Assembly (NCBI RefSeq): GCF_024137965.1
Contig: NZ_CP099975.1
Coordinates: forward strand, 1,612,001-1,676,000
DNA length: 64,000 nt
From: Halomonas sp. Y3
GTDB lineage: Bacteria; Pseudomonadota; Gammaproteobacteria; Pseudomonadales; Halomonadaceae
Reading direction: 5' to 3'
The notes under the pieces were generated by a model. That model saw only the letters and a program-made list of their open reading frames with translations. It was not told the DNA's origin and ran no database searches. The translations under genes and the position numbers were made by a program. Below are positions 34,831 to 44,300 of this stretch, in pieces; position 1 is the stretch's first letter; the number at the start of each line of letters is the position of its first letter.

Positions 34831-35778
34831 ATGACACCGCCGATGCCTACCCTCTCTCCCGGCTCTGCCATGCGTATCGCCCTGGCCGCCACCGGGCCGG
34901 GCGGGCTCCGGGCTCGCCAGGCGGCGGCCGAGCTGGGGCTGGCCTGCCTGAGCGCCCCCGTCGACGAGGAGCCCCCCGAGGCGCTGGTCGCTCGCGCGCT
35001 GGAGGCGGGCTGTACGCTGCTGCACCCCGGCGAGGCTTCTCCCGAGCGCCAGCTGGCCCTGGCGCAAGCCTGCCGCGGGGCCGGCCTCGCCTTCCTGGGG
35101 CCGCGGGTGGCGCTGGTCGAGGCGATGCAGGATGGCGGCGCCATCCGTACGCTGCTGCGTGAGGCCGGGGTGCCCCTGGCCGACCCGGAGGCGCCTGGAC
35201 GGCGCGTGGAGCTGGCGGTGCTCTGTGACCGCCTGGGGCGGGTGCGCTGGCTCGCCGTCCGCGAGCCCATTTCGCCGGCGCTGATGCGGGCGCCGGCCCT
35301 CTGGCTGACACCGGAGCAGCGCGCCTATCTGGGGCAGCTGGCGCGCCAGGGGCTCGCCGGGCTCGAGCTGGTCGGACTGGTGACCCTCGGCTTCAGCCTG
35401 CAGGGCAATCGCCTGGGATTCAGCGACATGCGTCCCGGGCTGACCGGCTGGGAGGGGCTGGACGAGGCCCTCACCGGCCTGGACCTGGCGGTGACCCAGC
35501 TGCGCCTGGCGTCGGGGGATCGTCTGCGCGACCGCCAGGCCAGCCTGGTGCCCCGCGGCCACGCCCTGCTGTGGCGCTGTTTTCCGCCGCCGGAAGCGGG
35601 GCTCGCGGGCGGCCCCGGCCTGCGCCTGGACCGGGCCGGCGTGGATCACGGCGAGGCGCGCCTGTTGGCCTGGGGGCGCAATGCAGAGGAGGCGCAACGG
35701 CGCGGCCGCCGGGGCCTGACGGAGCTGTTCGGGGCCGAGCGTGCCGGCGCCATGCTGGTGCCGCTGGCGCCCTTATGA
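34831..35778 (+). CDS. Truncated biotin-carboxylase-like protein, probable pseudoenzyme
   Basis: 315 residues against 447 for AccC. Read beside AccC, it keeps the N-terminal domain outline (LLHPGEASPER for [22 protein letters not shown] for FIGP...MGD), the strand RVELAVLCDRLGRV for [28 protein letters not shown] for the [15 protein letters not shown] segment, and a shortened C-terminal domain (PRGHALLWRC; ARLLAWGRNAEEA). The ATP-lid with its AAGGGGRGM loop is deleted (about 80 residues), and the catalytic EMNTR region reads SDMRPG. Catalysis is therefore very unlikely. It could be a regulator or decoy of acetyl-CoA carboxylase. AGGAG is 12 bases before the ATG; a later ATG at 34870 is possible. 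Confidence 0.72.
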   Translation: MTPPMPTLSPGSAMRIALAATGPGGLRARQAAAELGLACLSAPVDEEPPEALVARALEAGCTLLHPGEASPERQLALAQACRGAGLAFLGPRVALVEAMQDGGAIRTLLREAGVPLADPEAPGRRVELAVLCDRLGRVRWLAVREPISPALMRAPALWLTPEQRAYLGQLARQGLAGLELVGLVTLGFSLQGNRLGFSDMRPGLTGWEGLDEALTGLDLAVTQLRLASGDRLRDRQASLVPRGHALLWRCFPPPEAGLAGGPGLRLDRAGVDHGEARLLAWGRNAEEAQRRGRRGLTELFGAERAGAMLVPLAPL

Positions 35779-35825
35779 GTGAGGGTGTCACGCATTTTTC
35801 ACTCGCTGCCTCGTCTAATCTGCGT

Positions 35826-35843
35826 TATATTGCAATGCAGCAA
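35826..35843 (+). promoter_or_regulatory. PhaR-like palindrome overlapping a -10 box
   Basis: TATATT (35826-35831) is a good -10 candidate, and the overlapping TTGCAATGCAGCAA (35830-35843) is a near-perfect palindrome of the TGC/GCA type bound by PhaR repressors of phasin and PHA genes. It lies 63 bases before the DUF3141 gene. The regulator is not in the window. Confidence 0.45.
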
Positions 35844-35905
35844 ATGTCGCCGTGACGATGCGGCAATGCCCCCTCTTCCCCTGACCGCAATGCCAGGAGC
35901 TCGCA

Positions 35906-38509
35906 ATGAACCTTCCCATGCCGACTCCCCCGGCCGCTGCGCTGTCCCTGCTGGACCCCTTCGGGTTCGGCCGCGCCGCCGGCCGCTACTGGCTGGACGC
36001 CTTCGAGCGCAGCGTGCTCTATCTGGACGTGATGCGCGTTCGCGGCAACCAGTACCTGGAACATATCGAGAAGACCAAGCCCAGCGTGCTGGGCTTCGAG
36101 GCCGAAGTGCTGATGGACGGCCGTGAGCTGTCTCGCCCGGTCAACTATGAGCTGCTGCGGATCCTCCCCCCCCAGGGCTATCCCACCGATCTCCAGATGC
36201 GCCCCTTCGTGGTGGTCGACCCCCGCGCCGGCCACGGCCCGGGGATCGGCGGCTTCAAGCCCGATAGCGAGATCGGCGTGGCGCTGCGTGCCGGCCACCC
36301 CTGCTACTTCATCGGCTTCCTGCCCTATCCCGAGCCCGGCCAGACCGTCGAGGACGTGGTGGAGGCGGAGATCGCCTTCCTGCGCCACGTCAACGAGCGC
36401 CATGCCCAGAGCTATGCCGAGAAGCCCATGGTGGTGGGCAACTGCCAGGCCGGCTGGCAGATCATGATGGCGGCGTCCCTGGAACCCGACCTCTTCGGCC
36501 CGATTCTGATCGCCGGCTCACCGCTCTCCTACTGGGCCGGCGTGCGCGGCCAGGCGCCGATGCGCTATACCGGCGGCATGACCGGCGGCAGCTGGATGAC
36601 CTCTCTATTCAGCGACCTGGGGGCGGGGCAGTTCGACGGTGCCTGGCTGGTGCAGAACTTCGAGAACCTCAACCCGGCCAATACCCACTGGACCAAGCAG
36701 TATCGCCTCTATGCCAACGTCGATACCGAGGCGGAGCGCTACCTGGAGTTCGAACGCTGGTGGGGCGGTCACGTGGTGCTGGGCGGCGAGGAGATCCAGT
36801 ACATCGTCGATAACCTCTTCGTGGGCAACCGTCTCTCCACCGCCCAGATGGTGACCTCCGACGGTCGCCGCATCGACCTGCGCAATGTGCGCTCGCCGGT
36901 GGTGGTGTTCTGCTCCTGGGGTGACGACATCACGCCGCCGCCCCAGGCGCTGGGCTGGGTGCGCGACCTCTACGAGGGCACCCAGGACGTGATCGCCAAC
37001 GAGCAGACCATCGTCTACTGCGTCCATGACAGCACCGGCCATCTGGGGATCTTCGTTTCGGGTGACGTCTCGCGCAAGGAGCACACCGAGTTCACCGCCA
37101 ACATGGACTATATCGACGTGCTGCCTCCGGGTCTCTACGAGACCACCGTCTCCGAGGCGGCCCAGCGCGACGATGCGGAGCTGATCGAGCGTGACTACCT
37201 GCTGGAGTTCCAGTCGCGCAGCATCGAGGAGCTCGACCGGGTGGTGCAGCACAGCCCCGAGGACGACAGGCGCTTTGCCACGGTGGCGCGGATCTCGGAG
37301 ATCAACCTGGGCCTCTATCGGCTCTTCCTGCAGCCCTGGTTGCGTGCCATGGCGACCCCGGAGTCGGCTCGCTGGATGCGCCGCATGCACCCCAATCGCC
37401 TGGGCTACCGGCTCTTCTCCGACCGCAACCCGCTGATGGCGCCCATTTCGGTGCTGGCCGACGGGATTCGCCGGGACCGCCACGCGCTTGACGAGGACAA
37501 CCTCTTCCGGGTGCTGGAGTCGGTGGCCTCGAGCCAGATCACCGGCACCCTGAACGCCTGGCGCGACCTTCGCGACGGCGCCACCGAACGGCTATTTCTG
37601 GATCTCTATGGCCAGCCGCTGCTGCAGTCCCTGGTGGGCCTGGGCGGTGATGCCCATGTGCATCGCCGCCGCCCCGGGGCCGAGCCGGAGCATCGCCGCT
37701 TCATCGCCCGCCGCCAGGCGGAGCTCGCCGAACGTATCGCCGAGGGTGGCAGTCATGAGGCGGTGATCCGCGCCCTGATCTATGTGCTGGGCGGGGCGAC
37801 CTCCACCGACGAGCGCAACTTCAAGCGCCTGCGTGCCACCCACGCGGAGCTGGAGCCGCAGCTCTCGTTGGCCGACTTCAAGTGCTTGATGCGCGAACAG
37901 TTCTTTATCCTCAAGCTGGATCGTGAGGGGGCCGTCGAGGCGCTGCCCCAGCTGCTTGAGGGGCAGACGGCGGAGCAGATCGCCACCCACCTCGAGCATA
38001 TCGAGCACGTGCTGGCGGCCAGCGGCGAGCTCTCCGAGCACTCCCGGGAGCGTCTGGTGCGGGTTCGCGACCTCTTCGAACGGGCCATCGACCAGGCGCC
38101 GATCATCGAGGCCCAGGCCCGCGCCGAGGCCGAGGAGTGGATCGGCAGCCAGGCCGAGGCCCAGAGGCTGGCGTTCAACAGCCTGGAAGGGCTGATGGAG
38201 TCCCAGCCTGCCGCCGATGCCGAGCCTGACGCCAAGGCAGAAGCCGAGCCCGCTGCTAAGGCCGAACCTGAGGCCAAGGCAGAAGCCGAGTCCGCTGCCA
38301 AGGCCGATCCCGGCGCCAAGGCCGAACCCGACGCCAAGGCAGAGGCCGAGCCCGCTGCCAAGGCCAAGCCCGATGCCAAGGCCGAGCCCGACGCCAAGGC
38401 AGAAGCGCCCGCCGAGCCTGCGGAGAAGGGAGCTACCTCGTCGGCAGCCCCGCGCCGGCGCGCCGCCACTCCGCGGCGCAAGCCGGCGGGAGGCGGGCGC
38501 AAGCGCTAG
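35906..38509 (+). CDS. DUF3141 protein, PHA-synthase-like hydrolase fold
   Basis: An 867-residue protein. The central alpha/beta-hydrolase domain (about 90-400) carries a cysteine lipase box, GNCQAGW (Cys180), as in PHA synthases, with Asp340/Asp341 in SWGDDITPP and His379 in HDSTGHLG as likely triad partners. The stretch RALIYVLGGATSTDERNFKR (about 630-690) resembles a TerB-like domain. The C-terminus is an Ala/Lys/Glu repeat tail ending in a basic segment, similar in style to PhaF phasins. DUF3141 proteins are sometimes called PHA synthase-like; the activity is unproven. AGGAG lies 7 bases before the ATG. Confidence 0.85.
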   Translation: MNLPMPTPPAAALSLLDPFGFGRAAGRYWLDAFERSVLYLDVMRVRGNQYLEHIEKTKPSVLGFEAEVLMDGRELSRPVNYELLRILPPQGYPTDLQMRPFVVVDPRAGHGPGIGGFKPDSEIGVALRAGHPCYFIGFLPYPEPGQTVEDVVEAEIAFLRHVNERHAQSYAEKPMVVGNCQAGWQIMMAASLEPDLFGPILIAGSPLSYWAGVRGQAPMRYTGGMTGGSWMTSLFSDLGAGQFDGAWLVQNFENLNPANTHWTKQYRLYANVDTEAERYLEFERWWGGHVVLGGEEIQYIVDNLFVGNRLSTAQMVTSDGRRIDLRNVRSPVVVFCSWGDDITPPPQALGWVRDLYEGTQDVIANEQTIVYCVHDSTGHLGIFVSGDVSRKEHTEFTANMDYIDVLPPGLYETTVSEAAQRDDAELIERDYLLEFQSRSIEELDRVVQHSPEDDRRFATVARISEINLGLYRLFLQPWLRAMATPESARWMRRMHPNRLGYRLFSDRNPLMAPISVLADGIRRDRHALDEDNLFRVLESVASSQITGTLNAWRDLRDGATERLFLDLYGQPLLQSLVGLGGDAHVHRRRPGAEPEHRRFIARRQAELAERIAEGGSHEAVIRALIYVLGGATSTDERNFKRLRATHAELEPQLSLADFKCLMREQFFILKLDREGAVEALPQLLEGQTAEQIATHLEHIEHVLAASGELSEHSRERLVRVRDLFERAIDQAPIIEAQARAEAEEWIGSQAEAQRLAFNSLEGLMESQPAADAEPDAKAEAEPAAKAEPEAKAEAESAAKADPGAKAEPDAKAEAEPAAKAKPDAKAEPDAKAEAPAEPAEKGATSSAAPRRRAATPRRKPAGGGRKR
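38213..38430 (+). repeat. Degenerate tandem repeats in the DUF3141 tail
   Basis: About 220 bases of 12- to 18-bp units built from GCCAAGGC and GCCGAGCCC blocks encode DAKAEAEPAAKA-type repeats. The tail is low complexity and likely length-variable between strains. Confidence 0.8.
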
Positions 38510-38528
38510 CCTCGCGGCTCCACCAAAG

Positions 38529-38567
38529 GCGCCCCCGCTGCCCAAGGCAGCGGGGGCGCTGCCGTTT
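38529..38567 (+). terminator. Strong terminator after the DUF3141 gene
   Basis: GCGCCCCCGCTGCC (38529-38542) pairs perfectly with its complement (38546-38559) around a 3-base loop, followed by TGCCGTTT. The gap on to topA (38568-38748) shows no other clear feature. Confidence 0.85.
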
Positions 38568-38748
38568 AAGGGCCTTGCACTGGCGCCTCGGGGCGGTCTA
38601 GGGTCAAGAGGCACTCCGCCGCGGCTGCGACTGGCGCGATGTTCTGCGCTGGGTTAGGGTAGGCGCATTTTTCGCCGCCGAGTCAGGGCGGTATGGCATC
38701 GTCAGGCGTGGGCTTGTGGCCCGCGCCGTGCACTTTCAGTGGAGCACT

Positions 38749-41376
38749 ATGGGCAAGTCACTGGTCATCGTCGAGTCGCCGGCCAAGGCCAAGACGATCA
38801 ACAAGTATCTCGGCAGCGACTTCATCGTGAAGTCCAGCGTGGGGCATATTCGTGACCTGCCGACCAGCGGCTCGGGCAAGGCGGCCTCGGACCCCAAGGA
38901 GCGTGCGCGCCAGGCGGCAGCTACCCGCAAGATGTCGCCGGAGGAGAAGGCCGAGTACCGCAAGCGCAAGTCCCAGGAGCAGCTGATCCGCCGCATGGGG
39001 ATCGACCCCGAGCACGGCTGGCAGGCCAACTACGAGATCCTGCCCGGCAAGGAGAAGGTGGTGGCCGAGCTCAAGAAGCTCGCCGAGAAGGCCGACGCCG
39101 TCTATCTCGCCACCGACCTTGACCGCGAGGGGGAGGCGATCGCCTGGCACCTGCGCGAGACCATCGGCGGCGACGAGACCCGCTACAAGCGGGTGGTGTT
39201 CAACGAGATCACCAAGAATGCCATCCGGGAGGCCTTCAAGGAGCCCGGCATCCTCAACATTCCCCGGGTCGAAGCCCAGCAGGCGAGGCGTTTCCTCGAC
39301 CGGGTAGTGGGCTTCATGCTTTCGCCGCTGCTCTGGGCCAAGATCGCCCGGGGGCTCTCCGCGGGCCGCGTGCAGTCGGTGGCCATGCGGCTGATCGTCG
39401 AGCGGGAGCGAGAGATCCGCGCCTTCGTGCCCGAGGAGTTCTGGGACGTCCACGCCGACCTGGTCGCCGAGGAGGGCGAGCCGGTGCGCTTCGAGCTGGC
39501 GCGCCAGGATGGCAAGGCCTTCCGGCCCACCTCCGAGGCGGAGACCCTGGAGCGCATCGCCGCCCTGCGCCAGGCGTCGCTCGCCATCACCTCCCGGGAA
39601 GACAAGCCCACGCGTTCCAAGCCAAACGCGCCCTTTATCACCTCGACGCTGCAGCAGGCCGCCAGCGGCCGGCTCGGCTTCTCGGTGAAGAAGACCATGA
39701 TGCTGGCCCAGCGTCTCTACGAGGCGGGCTACATCACCTATATGCGTACCGACTCCACCAACCTCTCCAAGGATGCGGTGGAGAGCGTGCGCGAGTTCAT
39801 CGGCGAGGAGTTCGGGCCGCGCTACCTGCCCGAGGCCCCCAACGGCTACTCCAGCAAGGAGGGCGCTCAGGAGGCCCACGAGGCCATTCGCCCCTCCGAC
39901 GTGGGGCGGCGCGCCACGGACCTGGCCGGCATGGAGCGCGACGCCGAACGCCTCTACGAGCTGATCTGGCGACAGTTCGTGGCCTGCCAGATGACCCCGG
40001 CGGAGTACCTCTCCAGCACCCTGACCGTCCAGGCCGAGGGCTATGAGCTCAGGGCCAAGGGACGGGTGCTGAAGTTCGACGGCTATACTCGGGTGATGAA
40101 GCCGGCCGGCAAGAACGAGGACCAGACCCTGCCGGATCTCGCCGAGGGCACCCCCATGACCCTGGCCGCCCTGGACCCCCAGCAGCACTTCACCAAGCCG
40201 CCGGCCCGCTACACCGAGGCGAGCCTGGTCAAGGAGCTGGAGAAGCGCGGCATCGGCCGCCCCTCCACCTACGCCTCGATCATCTCCACCATCCAGGATC
40301 GCGGCTACGTCAAGCTGGAGAACCGGCGCTTCTATGCCGAGAAGCTCGGCGATATCGTCACCGAGCGGCTCAAGGAGTCCTTCCCGGATCTGATGGACTA
40401 CTCCTTCACGGCGCGCATGGAGGACAGCCTCGACGAGGTGGCCGAGGGCGAACGCAACTGGCGTGCGCTGCTCGACGCCTTCTACGCCGAGTTCAAGAAG
40501 GAGCTGGCCGAGGCCGAGAGCGAGGAGGGGATGCGCCCCAACCAGCCGGTGCCCACCGATATCGACTGCCCCAGCTGCGGGCGCAAGATGCAGATCCGCA
40601 CCGCCTCCACCGGGGTCTTCCTGGGCTGCTCGGGTTACAACCTGCCGCCCAAGGAGCGCTGCAAGACCACCATGGACCTGCTGCCGGGGGAGGAGGCGGT
40701 GGCCGCCGACGCCGGGGAGGAGGCCGAGACCGACGCCCTGCGCGCCAAGCAGCGCTGCCCCAAGTGCGGCACCGCCATGGACAGCTACCTGATCGACGAG
40801 ACCCGCAAGCTGCATATCTGCGGCAACAGCCCGGACTGCGACGGCTACGAGATCGAACAGGGCCGCTTTCGCATCAAGGGCTATGATGGCCCGACCATCG
40901 AGTGCGACAAGTGCGGCAGCGAGATGCAGCTCAAGTCCGGCCGCTTCGGCAAGTACTTCGGCTGCACCAGCAGCGAGTGCAAGAACACCCGCAAGCTGCT
41001 CAAGAGCGGTGAGGTGGCGCCGCCCAAGATGGATCCCATCGACATGCCGGAGCTGGCCTGTCAGAAGGTGGAGGACCACTATGTGCTGCGCGACGGCGCC
41101 AGCGGCCTCTTCCTGGCGGCCAGCAAGTTCCCGAGAAACCGCGAGACCCGCCCGCCTCTGGTGCGCGAGCTCAAGGCCCACGCCGAGGAGCTGCCCGACA
41201 AGTATCGCTACCTGCTCGACGCCCCCAGCGAGGACCCGGACGGCCGCCCGACCCAGATCCGCTACTCGCGCAAGGCCAAGGAGCAGTTCGTGATGACCGA
41301 GGAGGAGGGCAAGGCCACCGGCTGGAAGGCCACCTTCGACGGCAGCCGCTGGCAGGTGGAGGACAAGCGCAAGTGA
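38749..41376 (+). CDS. topA: DNA topoisomerase I
   Basis: An 875-residue type IA topoisomerase that relaxes negative supercoils. The TOPRIM domain begins [16 protein letters not shown]. The active-site tyrosine is Tyr331 in [10 protein letters not shown]. At the C-terminus three Cys4 zinc ribbons are seen: starting [16 protein letters not shown] and CDKCGSEM. The ATG at 38749 is the family-like start, with GGAG close by. The stop overlaps the next gene as GTGA. Confidence 0.97.
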   Translation: MGKSLVIVESPAKAKTINKYLGSDFIVKSSVGHIRDLPTSGSGKAASDPKERARQAAATRKMSPEEKAEYRKRKSQEQLIRRMGIDPEHGWQANYEILPGKEKVVAELKKLAEKADAVYLATDLDREGEAIAWHLRETIGGDETRYKRVVFNEITKNAIREAFKEPGILNIPRVEAQQARRFLDRVVGFMLSPLLWAKIARGLSAGRVQSVAMRLIVEREREIRAFVPEEFWDVHADLVAEEGEPVRFELARQDGKAFRPTSEAETLERIAALRQASLAITSREDKPTRSKPNAPFITSTLQQAASGRLGFSVKKTMMLAQRLYEAGYITYMRTDSTNLSKDAVESVREFIGEEFGPRYLPEAPNGYSSKEGAQEAHEAIRPSDVGRRATDLAGMERDAERLYELIWRQFVACQMTPAEYLSSTLTVQAEGYELRAKGRVLKFDGYTRVMKPAGKNEDQTLPDLAEGTPMTLAALDPQQHFTKPPARYTEASLVKELEKRGIGRPSTYASIISTIQDRGYVKLENRRFYAEKLGDIVTERLKESFPDLMDYSFTARMEDSLDEVAEGERNWRALLDAFYAEFKKELAEAESEEGMRPNQPVPTDIDCPSCGRKMQIRTASTGVFLGCSGYNLPPKERCKTTMDLLPGEEAVAADAGEEAETDALRAKQRCPKCGTAMDSYLIDETRKLHICGNSPDCDGYEIEQGRFRIKGYDGPTIECDKCGSEMQLKSGRFGKYFGCTSSECKNTRKLLKSGEVAPPKMDPIDMPELACQKVEDHYVLRDGASGLFLAASKFPRNRETRPPLVRELKAHAEELPDKYRYLLDAPSEDPDGRPTQIRYSRKAKEQFVMTEEEGKATGWKATFDGSRWQVEDKRK

Positions 41377-41837
41377 CCCCGAGAGCCCGTACCAATCAGC
41401 TGCTCTATCAGGCCGAGCTGCTGCTCGGCACCCCCTGCGGCGAGGATGAGCACGCCGAGGCCCGCCGCATGGCCGCCGAGGAGGGCGCCCTGGCGCTCAC
41501 CGAGCTGGCCCTGGAGTCCCTGCTGCGCGAGGTGACCGAGCATGCACGCCTGCCCGCCCACCCCTGGCGGGAGCTGCTCGGCCCCGCGGGCGCCGAGATC
41601 GCCGAGCTGCATCGCCTGCGCGAGCTCGCCGCCCAGCCCGGCAGCTGGCTCGGCTGGCTGATCACCCGGCTGGAAGCGCTGCACGCAAGCGAGGGCGCCG
41701 CCAGGCGCCGCTCCGGTGCCGCTGCCGGCCTGATCGCCGTGGGCAGCGCCGCCGCCCTGGGCGAGGAGCTCCACGGCTGTCTGCAGGCGGCCAAGGCCGA
41801 GGTCGCCGCCCTGCGCGAAACCAGCCAGGAGTGGTAG
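41373..41837 (+). CDS. DUF6586-like protein next to topA
   Basis: 154 residues from a GTG that overlaps the topA stop. The protein is mostly helical and rich in Ala, Leu and Glu ([11 protein letters not shown] at the start, [14 protein letters not shown], then [12 protein letters not shown]). No signal peptide or membrane helix is seen. A protein of this type follows topA in Pseudomonas and relatives (DUF6586); its role is unknown. Translational coupling to topA suggests co-expression. Confidence 0.72.
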   Translation: MTPRARTNQLLYQAELLLGTPCGEDEHAEARRMAAEEGALALTELALESLLREVTEHARLPAHPWRELLGPAGAEIAELHRLRELAAQPGSWLGWLITRLEALHASEGAARRRSGAAAGLIAVGSAAALGEELHGCLQAAKAEVAALRETSQEW

Positions 41838-41900
41838 GGCTCCCCGGATGACAGAGGCAGCGGTGGCTGCCACTTTCGAGTTCTTTCATCGGGAGCTTAT

Positions 41901-41998
41901 CCGGCAACAGGTCTGCGAGGGGGCGCTGTAAACCCTTCCCTGGGCGCTACCGATGCCATCCCTGGCATAGGACCCCCTCTTCGACCTGTCCCCGGCGC
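41901..41998. repeat. Intergenic palindromic repeat, short copy
   Basis: The left arm (41901-41923: CCGGCAACAGG, TCTGCGAGGGGG) and right arm (41971-41998: GACCCCCTCTTCGACCTG, TCCCCGGCGC) are imperfect inverted repeats. A central hairpin ATGCCA/TGGCAT with loop TCCC sits at 41953-41968. It shares arms and plan with the 180-base copy at 16362-16541 and lies between the DUF6586-like gene and the efflux operon. Confidence 0.72.
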
Positions 41999-42083
41999 TC
42001 CCTTGGCTGAGTCAGCTCAAGCCTGGCAACTTTCAAACAGTTGTTTATACTCGGTGCCATCTCCCACCCACCGGCCGACTGAC

Positions 42084-44300
42084 ATGAACGTCACCGCATG
42101 GAAGCGCCTGTTCATCTCCCCGCTGCTGGCCCTGCTGCTGGCGCCGCCCTCTCTGGTCGCGGCGGATCATGCCCTTGACGTGACGCTGCTGCCCGGTGGC
42201 GAGGCCGACCTGCCCGCCCTGCGCCAGGAGCTTGCGCGCCTCTCGGCCGGGCGGCGTGCTCCCGAAATCGCCGCCTCCGTCCACGGCGGCGGCGTCCCCC
42301 TGCCCGGCCTGAGCCGCCTGGAGACGCCGGAGTTTCTTGCCGCTACCGACCCCTTTGTCCTCGAGCCCCTGACCGGCGCCGAGCGTGTTCTGCTGCTGGG
42401 CCCGGCCGAGGCGCTGGATGCCGCCGCCCGGGCCCTGGCCGGCCGCGCCGGCGAGGCCGGCGCCAGCCTGGTGCCGCTGGCCGTGGAGGGTGCCGGAAGG
42501 CTCGACCCCGAGGCGCTGCAGGGGGGAGATGCGGCCCTGGTGCTGGCGCTGCCCCGGCTCGACGCCGCCGCTCAGGAGGCGCTGTTTGCAGCGCTGGGCG
42601 GTGCCGGCTTGCCGAGCGTGGCGCTCACCGATGCCCGCCAGGTGGAGCGCGGCGCACTGCTCTCCTCGCCGGGCGCCCTGGACCCGGACGCCTGGCTGCG
42701 TCGCCTGGCGCTGCGCCTGGATGACCTCGCCGCCGGCCGCACGCCGGAGCCGCTCACCTCGCGTCCCACGCTGGATCGCCCCTGGCTCAACCTCGAGACC
42801 GCCGCCCGCCTCGACTGGTCGCCCAGCTTCGCGCTGCTCGGCGAATCGCGCCTGGTGGGCGAGGCCCCGTCCGGGGACGCTTCGCTCTCCCTGGAGCGGG
42901 CCGTCGCTCTGGCGCTTTCCGGGAGCCCCGGCCTGGCCGCCGCCCGTCAGGCGGTGGAGGTCGAGGCCTTCGACCGTGATCTGGCGGTATCGCGCTACCG
43001 CCCCAACCTCTATCTGGAGGCCACCGGCCGCGTCATCGACGAGCACCGAGCCCGCTCGGCCCTGGGCCAGGAGCCCGAGCGCCGCACCAGCGGGGGAGTG
43101 GTGCTGGAGCAGCTGCTCTTCTCCGAACCGGCCCTGGCCGCCATCGGCATCAGCGAACGCCTCGACCGGGCTCGCCGGGCCGAGCTGGAGGTGGAGAGCC
43201 TCGACCTGGCCCTGGAGGTAGCCCGGGAGTTCCTCGACCTGCTGCGCCTCGAGGCCAGCCGCGAGGTGCTCGCGGCCGACCTGGAGCTGGCCCGGGCCCA
43301 GCGCGATCGGGCGCGGCGCGATGAAGCCGCCGGGGCCCTGGGCCGCGGCGAGGTGGCCCGCTTCGAGGCGGAGCTCGCCCAGGCCCGGGAGCGCCTGGAG
43401 CAGACGGTGGCCGACCGCGAGCGGCTGGCGATCGCCCTTAACCGGCGGCTGGGTCGCCACCCGGCCGCCCCTCTGGCACCGGCCGAGCCGGACCTGGAGA
43501 ATCCCGAGTGGCTGGGCGATGACGACCGCTTCCGTGCGGTTCTCGCCGCCCCGGCAAGCCTGGCCGCCTGGCAGGCGCAGCTGGTGGAGCGACTCCTCGG
43601 CGACTCCGCGGAGCTCGAGGCGGTGGGTGAGCTGCGCCGGGCCGCCGAGCGTGAACTGACCTCACGCCGTCGCGCATTCTGGCTGCCGGAAGTGGGCTTC
43701 GAGGCGCGCTACACCAGCGAATTTTCCCGGGGCGGGGAGGGGGAGCGGGCTCCCTGGGAGTCCGGGAGCCCCCTGATCCAGACCGGCGTGGGTGTCCTGG
43801 AGGGTGCCGGCGTGGCGCTCCCCGAGACCGGTCGTGACCAGTGGAGCCTTGGCGTCTCGGCGCGGCTGCCCCTCTACGCCGGCGGCCGGCGCAGTATCGA
43901 GCGGGACCGGGCCGCCGCACGCCTGGAGCGAGTGGCACTCGAGGACGCCGAGGCGCGCCTCGGGCTCGAGGCCCGGCTGCGCGCGGCCAGCGTCGAGCTC
44001 GCCGCCGCCTGGCGGCGCGTCACGCTGCGCGATGAGGCCCGCGACCATGCCGAGGAGGCCCTGCGGCTTGTCGAATCGGCCTGGCGGGAGGGGACGCTGC
44101 CTCAGGTGGCGCTGCTGGATGCCCGTACCAGCGCCCGCCAGGCGGGGCTCGCCGCCGCCGAGGGGCGCTGGCAGGCGCTGCAGGCGCTGGTGCATCTGCA
44201 GCGGGCCCTGGGGATGACCCCGGGGCCCATGGATGAGCGGGCCCGGGAGCGGCTGCTGACAGGAAAGGACAGGCCCGATCATGGGGGAGGGAGACGATGA
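42084..44300 (+). CDS. TolC-type outer membrane factor with N-terminal binding-protein-like domain
   Basis: 738 residues, far longer than the usual 450-500 of TolC proteins. A signal peptide (to about residue 27) is followed by an alpha/beta region (about 30-250) resembling type 1 periplasmic binding proteins of the ABC_sub_bind kind, including RVLLLGPAEALDAAARALAG and the closing motif LNLETAARLDWSP. The TolC domain starts near residue 268 (SLERAVALALSGSPGLAAAR) and has the two long coiled-coil hairpins. It forms the exit duct for the RND pump encoded downstream. The stop overlaps the next gene (ATGA). Confidence 0.83.
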   Translation: MNVTAWKRLFISPLLALLLAPPSLVAADHALDVTLLPGGEADLPALRQELARLSAGRRAPEIAASVHGGGVPLPGLSRLETPEFLAATDPFVLEPLTGAERVLLLGPAEALDAAARALAGRAGEAGASLVPLAVEGAGRLDPEALQGGDAALVLALPRLDAAAQEALFAALGGAGLPSVALTDARQVERGALLSSPGALDPDAWLRRLALRLDDLAAGRTPEPLTSRPTLDRPWLNLETAARLDWSPSFALLGESRLVGEAPSGDASLSLERAVALALSGSPGLAAARQAVEVEAFDRDLAVSRYRPNLYLEATGRVIDEHRARSALGQEPERRTSGGVVLEQLLFSEPALAAIGISERLDRARRAELEVESLDLALEVAREFLDLLRLEASREVLAADLELARAQRDRARRDEAAGALGRGEVARFEAELAQARERLEQTVADRERLAIALNRRLGRHPAAPLAPAEPDLENPEWLGDDDRFRAVLAAPASLAAWQAQLVERLLGDSAELEAVGELRRAAERELTSRRRAFWLPEVGFEARYTSEFSRGGEGERAPWESGSPLIQTGVGVLEGAGVALPETGRDQWSLGVSARLPLYAGGRRSIERDRAAARLERVALEDAEARLGLEARLRAASVELAAAWRRVTLRDEARDHAEEALRLVESAWREGTLPQVALLDARTSARQAGLAAAEGRWQALQALVHLQRALGMTPGPMDERARERLLTGKDRPDHGGGRR

